Shown here piece by piece: positions 6,406 to 14,300 of a stretch of DNA of 42,711 bases. Under the pieces are notes generated by a model. It was not told the DNA's origin, did no database searches, and worked only from the letters and a program-made list of their open reading frames with translations. Made by a program: the position numbers and the translations under genes. Positions within the stretch are counted from its first letter, which is position 1, and each line of letters begins with the position of its first letter. The DNA is from a virus: the IMG/VR virus record IMGVR_UViG_3300028840_000725, positions 1 to 42,711 of that record. One strand, given 5' to 3'.

Positions 6406-7800
6406 CTACTTCCTCTTCTTCTTCGCCCCCGGCTTGCCCTTCGTCGTGTGCACGAAAGGGAGTCCGTCCTGCAGCTTGCCCTTGCCACCCTTCAGGACCT
6501 TCTTGCCTTTGCCCTTCTTCTTGGCCGTGAGCTTCTTCTTCATCGCCGTCAGGCGCTTGCGGGCCTCGGAAATGGCTGACTCCTCGGCACCCACGCCGTA
6601 GGGAGGGTCCTTCTCGTCGCCTCCCTCGTCATCGCCTTCCTCGTCATCGCCTTCCTGCTCGCCCATGGGTTCTTCGTCCTCGTCATCGTCCCCCTCAGGG
6701 TCGGTCTCGGAGGTCTTGATGCCCGGAGGGATCTCGCCGGACTCCATGTCGGGGTCGTCGGGCTCGTCGTCGAGCGCGGGCTCGTCGTCCATCTCGCCCA
6801 TGTCGGCGTCGTCGATCTCGGGGTCGTTCTCGGCCGCGTCATCGTCGTCGTCCATGTCGGCGTCGTCCACGCTGTCTTCCTTGTCGTCGCCAGGAAGCTC
6901 TTCGTCGCTCTCGGACTTGCCGGTCACGTCGTTGTAGAGCTGCAGCGCGTCGAGCAGCTTGGCCATGAACTTCTTGAACAGCTCATCGACCTTCGCGTCG
7001 TCGCCACCTTCCTGCTCCATGGCGGCGGCATCTTCGGGCTCGTCGTCCATCGGAGGCTCGTCCATCTCCATCTCGGGGTCTTCTTCACCCGGAGGAGTGT
7101 CGAGCTTGACGGCCATGTCGGCCGACTGCTCGGAGAGCTTCTTCATCATGGCGCCGACGCGGTAGAGGTTGCCCTCGCTCAGCGCCATGCCCCAATCACT
7201 GAACCGCGAGGCCAGCGTGTCGGCAATCACGGCGATGTTCGCGAAGCCCTTGATCTGCTCCTCCTTGCGAGAGCGGTGGATGTCACCGACGATGTCGGAA
7301 ACTTCCTCCAGCAGAGCCGTCACCCGATTGGTGGGCTCGGGAGCGCGCTTCGGAGAACCACCGAACAGGTTGCCCGTCGCGAGACGCTGCACCCTCTGCG
7401 CCTTGGACTCGTGCAGGGGGCGACCGCGCTGCGCGGGCTTGCCCTCAGCCACGGCGCCGGCAGGCTTCGGGCCGATCGCCTGATGCTGCGCGAGGAAGTG
7501 GCCCGCCAACGTGCCGATGGCCTCCACGGCGGCGTCCTCGTCGTCCTCGTCGTCCTCTCCCTCTTCCTCGGTGGCATAGCCGCCCTCGGGGTCAGGCTCA
7601 GGCGCAGGCTCTTCGTCATCAGCCTGCTCACCCATGGGCTTGTCCGGCTCGTCTTCCGGAGTCTCGTCGCCCATCTCGGCGTAGCCGCCCTCGGGATCGG
7701 GCTCGGGGGCGGGCTCTTCATCGTCTTGCTCCCGTAGGAGACCGATCCTCTTCAGATCTTCTTCCAGCGGGGTGATCACAACAGGGTGCCTGAGTGCCAT
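6406..7800 (-). CDS. Highly acidic probable prohead core/internal head protein
   Basis: This 464-residue protein starts behind TAGGAG, eight bases before the ATG. It is dominated by Asp/Glu. An N-terminal repeat (EEPAPEPDPEGGYA occurs twice near residues 28 and 64) is followed by a helical middle (about 160-235, with VTALLEEVSDIVGDIHRSRK) and a very acidic stretch (290-410). A strongly basic C-terminus follows (KKKLTAKKKGKGKKVLKGGK). Acid-rich proteins between portal and protease genes are typical of scaffold or internal core proteins (T4 gp67/gp68/IP types). The charge split suggests assembly or DNA contacts. No sequence family was recognised. Confidence 0.72.
   Translation of the reverse strand: MALRHPVVITPLEEDLKRIGLLREQDDEEPAPEPDPEGGYAEMGDETPEDEPDKPMGEQADDEEPAPEPDPEGGYATEEEGEDDEDDEDAAVEAIGTLAGHFLAQHQAIGPKPAGAVAEGKPAQRGRPLHESKAQRVQRLATGNLFGGSPKRAPEPTNRVTALLEEVSDIVGDIHRSRKEEQIKGFANIAVIADTLASRFSDWGMALSEGNLYRVGAMMKKLSEQSADMAVKLDTPPGEEDPEMEMDEPPMDDEPEDAAAMEQEGGDDAKVDELFKKFMAKLLDALQLYNDVTGKSESDEELPGDDKEDSVDDADMDDDDDAAENDPEIDDADMGEMDDEPALDDEPDDPDMESGEIPPGIKTSETDPEGDDDEDEEPMGEQEGDDEEGDDEGGDEKDPPYGVGAEESAISEARKRLTAMKKKLTAKKKGKGKKVLKGGKGKLQDGLPFVHTTKGKPGAKKKRK
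7574..7725. repeat. Imperfect direct repeat within the acidic core gene
   Basis: Two copies of about 48 bases (near 7574-7621 and 7678-7725) encode the duplicated DDEEPAPEPDPEGGYA segment. They differ mainly at silent or conservative positions, which suggests an old in-frame duplication kept under protein-level selection. Confidence 0.7.
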
Positions 7801-7810
7801 CTTCGTTCTC

Positions 7811-8746
7811 CTAGGTGCTGGCTTCGCAAAGTCTCGTCGACATGGCCGAAACGAAACGGCCGGCGATCTCGTATTCGTACATCCCCTCGGCTACGACGTC
7901 GTACAGTTTGCCGAGGCAATCGGTCCTGGTTAGCTTTCTCGCTGACTCAGTGATCACGGTGTGAAGTCTTCGGAGATCGGAAACAAGATCTTCGGCGAAC
8001 AAGGCCAAGGTGGAGACCGCGGCCTCCGCCAAGTCCTCGGACCTTATCACAGATCTTAGGGCCTCGTAACTGGACGAAGCAAGATCTCTTAGCGACTCTA
8101 CTCGGGCCGTGAGGTAAGCGAGGTCTGATCTCACAACCTCGTCGTACCGAGCCATTCGGTCCTCCGAGATCGTGCCGTTGTACAGCGCCGCGAACTTCTT
8201 TTCCATTCGCGACTCGTCCAACCGCGTCAGCTCCTCAGCCGCCAGCGCCTTGCGGAAGTTCTCGGATCTCTCCTTGAACATCTGCTTCCATGGCCGCTCG
8301 GCCTGGAAAGCTGACACCAACGACTCCACCACGTCCTCGTCCTGAGACCGGGGCAGCTTCTCCCCGATGTAAGGCGACACCGCGGCTAGAATCTGACGAG
8401 CCTCTTCCACGCGCCCGGCGTGCCAAGCCTCCACTGCCTGGCGCACTTGACTTCGAGCGTAGTCCTCCAGACGATCTTTCTCGAAGCTCGGAAGCTCCAG
8501 CTCCTCGTGCTTCGAGATACGAACGGAGCCGTCGTCAGATCGCTCGAACTGGATCCTCGCCAAACTCCCTTCCTCAGAAAGAGCAATGGCGAACCCAGGA
8601 AAGGTTCCTAGCAACCGAACTCCGATCGCCTTCCCGAAGATCCCCTCTGAGTTCTCCTGTACGACCTTCTCGACAACGGCGATGACATGCTCGTAGCTGC
8701 CTGCCGTCAGCTTCTTGATCTCTTCGAGGGGGATATAGCGATTCAT
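7811..8746 (-). CDS. Helical unknown protein between portal and core genes
   Basis: The start is placed at ATG 8744-8746 (opening MNRYIPLEEIKKLTAG) because GGGAGG lies upstream; an in-frame ATG at 8788 is possible but has a poor site. The product of about 311 residues is mostly alpha-helical and charged, with no membrane segment, signal peptide or known catalytic motif. The N-terminal 90 residues have alternating hydrophobic strands (VRLLGTFPGFAIALSEEGSL). The rest reads as long helices (RLEDYARSQVRQAVEAWHAG; VESLRDLASSSYEALRSVIR). Position directly after the portal makes a role in prohead core or portal vertex assembly likely but unproven. Confidence 0.72.
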   Translation of the reverse strand: MNRYIPLEEIKKLTAGSYEHVIAVVEKVVQENSEGIFGKAIGVRLLGTFPGFAIALSEEGSLARIQFERSDDGSVRISKHEELELPSFEKDRLEDYARSQVRQAVEAWHAGRVEEARQILAAVSPYIGEKLPRSQDEDVVESLVSAFQAERPWKQMFKERSENFRKALAAEELTRLDESRMEKKFAALYNGTISEDRMARYDEVVRSDLAYLTARVESLRDLASSSYEALRSVIRSEDLAEAAVSTLALFAEDLVSDLRRLHTVITESARKLTRTDCLGKLYDVVAEGMYEYEIAGRFVSAMSTRLCEAST

Positions 8747-8808
8747 GGGCTCAATGCCTCCCAACCCTACCTGCACCATCTGAACCATGTCAATAAGACG
8801 GATCCCTA

Positions 8809-10641
8809 CTAACGCCTTGGGGATCGAGCGAGATCACGCACCAACGACCCCAATTCGTTCAAAGACCTTTTCAGGGCCACGTCGTTGCGAAGAAGACGCT
8901 CCAACTTGTCCGCCGCCCTCTTCTCCGCCTCGGTGTTCCTGCCCGCCATCAGTTCCCTTTCGGATCCTCGTCGAACAGGGCTCAGAAGAGACGAGCGTCG
9001 GCCCCCGTTCAAACGTCGGGCGAGCTGGCGAGAGTCGCGAATGAGCTTCATCTCGGCGCCAGTCGGGGGCTCGGACCCCGCAAACATCCCTGGGGGGGCT
9101 CCCCCACCTCCGCCCTCGCCTTCGCCCTCGGCGCCCCCCTGTTCCTTCTGAGCTGCCATCTCGGCACGGGCTCCCCACACCGCCTCGTTCTCCTGATCGC
9201 TTTCCCGCTGAGCCTCGATGGCTTTGATCTCCTCGTCGCTTAGGTCGAACACATTCTTGTAGACCCAGTACAACGACATGAACTCCCGCATCCGAGAAGC
9301 TAGGTCGGCGCGAGCATTCCGAACTTCCAACTGCGCTAGCTCGAAGATCGACGAGGGAACAGTCATGTTCACCTCGTACTCTTGCTGATGCGGGTCGACG
9401 CCGATGGCCGCCAAGTGAACGCGGCACATCTTCCGCATCCCGTTGCGAAGTTCGCGCTGGATGCGCATCACGGTACGGGCGAACCGAACGTCCTCCGAAG
9501 ACAGCACAGACCGAGCCGTGTTGTCGTCCTGAGCCAAGTACGCCTTCGGGATCTTGATCGAAGAGAACAGCTTGTTCTGGAAATACTCGATGTCGTCCAT
9601 GTGCTGCCACTGGGGCGAGCTGATGACATCGATCCTCGTTCCTTCCTGCCCCTGCCTCGTAGGCAAGAAGAAGTCCTCGTCCGGAGACAGCGCGTCGTAC
9701 CGCAGGTCGAGCTTGTTCGTGGACGGGTTGACGTACTTCCTCTTTCGGTACTGCTGCCGAACGCGGTTGACGTAAGCCAAGGCTTCAGGAGCCGGAAGAT
9801 TGCCCACGTCCACGTAAAAAGCGTAGCGCTCAGGCGCCCGCTGCAGGCGGTAGATGAGTGCCGAGTCCTCCAGAAGCATGAGCCGCTTCCAGATCCATCG
9901 GGCCGCTTCCAGTACCGAGTAGCCGTAGATGCTCCGGCGGTGCTTGCCGCGCAGGCGGAAGTGCACCACCTCCCAGTCCTCCAACGCCGCCACAGCCGGC
10001 ATGGATGCGGCGTCAATGGCGCCCTGGAACTGGCTCGCCTGGATAGCGGCCGTGCGCTTGGCAAGGATCGTCTTGAAGTCCTCGGGGGACCAGCCGAAGC
10101 GGCCCTCGAAGTCCTGGATGAAGCCGTACAGCTCGCCGCGAGGGCCTTCGATGCGCCGCACGGTAGGAGGCGGAAGGTAGTTCAAACCGACCACGCCCTC
10201 GCCCGTGACCAACAGCTCCTCGAAGTCGTTGCCGTACTTGACGATGGTCCTAGCGATCTCCCAAATCTCCTCGTCGATCCTCAGACGCTTGTTGAGCATG
10301 TCGTCCAGCGTCGTCTGAATGTTCTGGTTGGGAGAGGTCACCCACACCGTTCGGTTGAGCTGCGTGTCCGGCTGAGTCGCGTCGTCCGCGAAGATGTCGA
10401 TGGCCGCGCTGATCTCCGGGTAGTCGTCCATCTCCTCGTAGTCGACGTACCTCGCGAGCAGGTCTTGCTCCAGCCGAAGGTAGTCGGCCACGACCTCATA
10501 GCCGTAAGCCTGAAGAATGTCGTAGCCCGTCGCCGGGTAGCCTGCGGCCGTGGCTCCCTTGGCGAGTTGGATCGCAACCTGTTCCTTGTCTTTGGTCCAG
10601 GCTGATCTGATCCTGTTGGCTATGTTGGAGAAGAATCCCAC
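8809..10641 (-). CDS. Portal protein, T4 gp20-like
   Basis: The 610-residue protein starts at GTG behind AAGGGG. Gp20-type features include DYPEISAAIDIFADDATQPD (75-94), a NEWVHFRLRGKHRRSIYGYS-like segment (VVHFRLRGKHRRSIYGYSVL, around 225-245), and YFQNKLFSSIKIPKAYLAQD (about 360-380), the most conserved part of this portal family. The C-terminal 130 residues are low-complexity (a Gly/Glu-rich run near 515) followed by a basic tail. The portal forms the dodecameric ring at the packaging vertex, nucleates the prohead, docks terminase and later carries the neck. It lies between the terminase genes and the core/protease/capsid genes, as in T4-type clusters. Confidence 0.92.
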   Translation of the reverse strand: MGFFSNIANRIRSAWTKDKEQVAIQLAKGATAAGYPATGYDILQAYGYEVVADYLRLEQDLLARYVDYEEMDDYPEISAAIDIFADDATQPDTQLNRTVWVTSPNQNIQTTLDDMLNKRLRIDEEIWEIARTIVKYGNDFEELLVTGEGVVGLNYLPPPTVRRIEGPRGELYGFIQDFEGRFGWSPEDFKTILAKRTAAIQASQFQGAIDAASMPAVAALEDWEVVHFRLRGKHRRSIYGYSVLEAARWIWKRLMLLEDSALIYRLQRAPERYAFYVDVGNLPAPEALAYVNRVRQQYRKRKYVNPSTNKLDLRYDALSPDEDFFLPTRQGQEGTRIDVISSPQWQHMDDIEYFQNKLFSSIKIPKAYLAQDDNTARSVLSSEDVRFARTVMRIQRELRNGMRKMCRVHLAAIGVDPHQQEYEVNMTVPSSIFELAQLEVRNARADLASRMREFMSLYWVYKNVFDLSDEEIKAIEAQRESDQENEAVWGARAEMAAQKEQGGAEGEGEGGGGGAPPGMFAGSEPPTGAEMKLIRDSRQLARRLNGGRRSSLLSPVRRGSERELMAGRNTEAEKRAADKLERLLRNDVALKRSLNELGSLVRDLARSPRR

Positions 10642-10673
10642 GGCGTCCCCTTGAATGCGCTAACGTCCCGCCG

Positions 10674-11009
10674 CTAGCCACGCCCCCGTAGAGCCATGGC
10701 TAGGGCCTCGTCGAACTCTCTACACCCGCGGGCGAGGCGCTGCACTAGACGTTCACGAACCCTGACGCTCAGCTCGTGCCACTCCGAGTAGTCTGCGGGG
10801 CGCAGTTGCTCGACCTCCAGCTCATCGGCCAACGCTCGACCTGCCAGCGTGCCCATGTCCCGCAGGACGCCGTTCAGCTTGACCCCCTCCGCAGCAGCAA
10901 GAGCTTCGCGCTGGGACATGGCGTCCGGAGTAGTCAGCACGACTCCGGTGCTGATCGGCCCTTCCCGAAGCACCCGCTCAACGAGCCGCTTGCGCCGTGT
11001 ATGCCTCAC
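10674..11009 (-). CDS. Small basic hypothetical protein upstream of portal
   Basis: The start is assigned to GTG 11007-11009 because it overlaps the stop of the preceding gene (GTGA), a coupling used repeatedly here. Upstream in-frame sequence shadows that gene. The product of 111 residues is helical and basic (RHTRRKRLVERVLREG at the start, VRVRERLVQRLARGCREF near the end). No motif recognised. It ends 32 bases before the portal start. A packaging or portal-accessory role is possible from position only. Confidence 0.62.
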   Translation of the reverse strand: MRHTRRKRLVERVLREGPISTGVVLTTPDAMSQREALAAAEGVKLNGVLRDMGTLAGRALADELEVEQLRPADYSEWHELSVRVRERLVQRLARGCREFDEALAMALRGRG

Positions 11010-11353
11010 GTCAACATCCCGTGCGTCACGCCGCCGCCCGAGTAACCCATCATGTCGTCCATGACCTTGACGGCCTCCGACCCGATGGGGAGCTTCCGAA
11101 CGGCCTGTTCCACCGTCCCGAGCCAATGCGCAGCGACGTGCTTGAGCATCGTCTCGGGCTCCATGGTGGCGGCGCGATGCAACGTGATGCGGAACCCCTT
11201 GAAGGAACGCAGCTCGTCGTTTGTCAGCCGCTCCAGCTCCGGCGACTCGTCCATCGAGTCGACCATGCGAAGCAGCTTCACGAAGTGAGACCACGGGGGT
11301 TCGAGCATGAGGATTCTCAAATCCTCGATCAGCTTGTTGAGCGGTTTGGACAT
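11006..11353 (-). CDS. Small hypothetical protein between terminase and portal
   Basis: This 115-residue protein has a strong ribosome site (GGGAGG, then TAAGG, then ATG). It is mostly helical (SKPLNKLIEDLRILMLEPPW at the start; TMLKHVAAHWLGTVEQAVRK at about 68-87) and ends in a Gly-rich, probably flexible tail. No known family or catalytic motif. It follows the large terminase by 33 bases and is coupled to the next small gene. Confidence 0.72.
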   Translation of the reverse strand: MSKPLNKLIEDLRILMLEPPWSHFVKLLRMVDSMDESPELERLTNDELRSFKGFRITLHRAATMEPETMLKHVAAHWLGTVEQAVRKLPIGSEAVKVMDDMMGYSGGGVTHGMLT

Positions 11354-11386
11354 CCTTACCTCCCTACACGACCCTCCGGTCTACGA

Positions 11387-14300
11387 CTACAGAGATGAAG
11401 GGTTCCAGCCGCCGCCCCAATCAGGGCCGCCTCCGCCCGGCGAACCGTTCGGTCCACCCCCCAACACCGGAGGCAGTACCTGGAGCGGGTAACCGCCCCC
11501 TGCACCAGCTTGGGGGTTCTCGGGGTAGAACCGGTTTCCCGGCGCTCCCTGGGATCCTCGCTGGTGCGCTGCGGCGGCATGTAGCTGTTCCTCCATCCAA
11601 GCATCGGGAGAATACGACAGCCCCGATAAGATCGGAAGGGGCTGCGTCGCCTGATGCTTGGCCAGAGTGTACAAGCAACCGGCCAAAGCATCTGCAATAT
11701 CTTTGCTGCCACGAGGTGGGTGATCGACTTTCTTCTTCTTCTCGTCTTTCTCCAGCTCCCGCAGCTCCTTGAATAGCCTGGGGTAGTTGTAGAGGTCGAC
11801 CCGATCCTCGTAGAAAGCGGACTTCAGATGCTCGTAAGGGTCCATCTTGGTGTCCACCGACAGGTGCTCCGCGGCGTACCCCTTCTGTTTGAGCTGCTGC
11901 AACGAATCGACGGACTGCCAGGTGTCCATCGTAACCAAGGTGATCATGTAGCCATGGTCGCTCAGGGAGTAGACCAGACGCCTCAGATCTCCCAGGACGA
12001 TCTCGTCCCCCACCGGAGGAACGACCTGCAAAATGAGATCGACGAAGAACCGTGGCTGGCGCTCCTGGAAAACAGAGCCGTCCTCAGCTCGCCGCACAAC
12101 GTCCGTCCACCCCGAGATGTGCGACATGCAAATACCTACCGCGTCCTTCCGGTATGCAGGGTCGATGTGGATGTGCCGGGGGGCCTTCGGGTTCACGATC
12201 GGCTTCAGAGCCTCGTGCACATGACCGGAGAAGTCCTTCATCTGCATCTTGCGGACCATCAGATCCCACAAGAAGGTTCCCGGTCGCGAGGGGTCGTAGA
12301 TCTCAACACTGAAGGGGTGGCGGCGCTCGGCGTTGAAGACCAGCTTCTCGCGACGCTGGATGAACGGGCTGATGGCCACAGTGGCCACGCCCGCAATGTC
12401 CCGAATGGAATTGTGGACCACCACCCCTGCCGACAACGCAAAGTTGTGTACTCCTTCAACAGTGATGTCGTACACGTCAGCCCGACCGGCTGGTTCCACA
12501 CTGACCACCTTGTGGTTGTTACCATCCGCCCGGAGGGACTCCTGACAACGAGGGCAAGTCTCAAACGGTCCGGTGTGCCAACGTGTGTGCAATCCTTTGA
12601 TACGGCCTACACGCATTCTAGGATCTGATCGAACCGCCTCTGCCAGACGTGCCGCCGACGCGGCCCTGTTGGCGGGTTTACGTGCCGGGTTCTGATCTGA
12701 CTTGTTCAACCTCGTGATGTTCTTGGTTCCATTCCGGCTACGCGCCTCCACAATCGCCGCAGACGGATTTTCGGCCCCCCACCCATACGTCTTCCCGACC
12801 TTCCTAGCTACCTCCGAATGATCGTAGGCGTCGCTGTTGTAGACCTCACTAGCCTTCTTCAACGCCGCCAACGACTTCGCCCGTGCTTCTTCCGGATTCG
12901 CCTCACGCCGAGCCTTCCGCCCTGCACGCGCCCGCGCTTTCGACTCTTCAGAGAGCATCCCCTCATGCAAGTACCTCCGATGCAACTCGGCGTGCTCAGC
13001 TTCCGTCATCACCTCCAAATTCCACGGAGAGTTGTCCAGGCGGTCGAAATTGCGATGATGGACAACCAGAGCGCTGCTCAGTGCTCCCCCCTCGTTCAAC
13101 GCCTCCCTGGCTACCAACCGATGCGTATGGATCCACTTACCACCCGCATTTGACTTGATCAGCTCATAGCCATACCTGTCCCTGCGCCAGTACAAAGGCA
13201 TCAAAGAGTCGTCAGGCTGTAGTTCTCCGGCCTCCTTGTACTCCCCGGAACGAAGCATGAACGGGTGGTTGGATGTACAACGGACGACCTCGCCGTTGTC
13301 CAAGGTCACCTGAACCAATTTCGCGTTCTTCCTGGTCAACCTAGCATCGCTACCTCTACCCGGACAAAACCGTCCGTCCGGGGTGTAGGAGTACGTCCAG
13401 AACTCCTCCCGACCTACCAAGTCTTCGATCCGTGCCTCCGTTCCATCCAACAACGGAATAAGAGTGTCTCCAGTCAAGCAACCTTCCAGATCGTGTTCGA
13501 AGTCGAACCGGAAGTCCTCGGGGACTTCGATGAGCGTCACGTCGTCGGGTAGTTGGCTCTTGACCTGCTGCTCCTCGTCCTTCTGAAGAATGCGCGAAGG
13601 GGTCTGCTCGTTGCCGCAGATGACAAAGAACTTCTTGCTGCTGTAGTACGCCGAAGGCTTGACGTCCCATAGCGCGTAGTCTCGGACGAACACGTGAGGG
13701 TCGTTGCGGGACTCCCGGATGCGCCGGGCCGTGAAATCGTCTCGGGTCTTCTTCGACGAGACCAAGAAGATCATTCCGGGCAGCTTCCCGCTGCGGCCGA
13801 AACGGGACTTCATACGACGCATGATACCGGTGTAAAGCATCTCCGCGTGGTCGACGGCGCCGTGGCGCGGGTCTACCTTGCGACCGCGGTCCATGAAGTT
13901 GGTCTCATCGAGCAAAGATCCGATCACGTTGAGACCCAAGGCGGAGGAATCCGTGGTCGCCCTCGCGGCCAACCACACATTGTGCGGGAAGCGGAACTCC
14001 TTCTTCGTGCTCTTGAAGGGGAAGTGCTCCTCGAAGTACGGGCTAGCCTTCAGCTTGGTGGCCACGTTGTCGAACGCGACCTTCATGGCCAAAGCCTCGT
14101 TGACGCTCAAGCACACGATCGAAATGTCGGTGTCCGGTGCGAGTCCGAGAGACCGATGCGGGTCGTTCATGCACGACAGCTCGTAAAGGATGCGGCAGAT
14201 CCCAATCGACGCGAAGAAGGTGTTGTGGATCACGATGCCGTTGGCTACGAAGTTGGTGTCGCCAGGAACCGACAAGTCCACCACGGGCCGCGCCTCAAGC

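Noticed and set aside
6406-6440. Programmed -1 frameshift at the Lys codon run ending the acidic core gene
   Set aside because: No X-XXY-YYZ heptamer in the correct frame and no obvious downstream pseudoknot; kept only as an open possibility in the findings.
8764-8793. Possible promoter TTGACA-N18-TAGGGT before the helical gene downstream of portal
   Set aside because: The spacer is long, there is no TG before the -10, and it lies in a tightly spaced late gene run; a chance match is likely.
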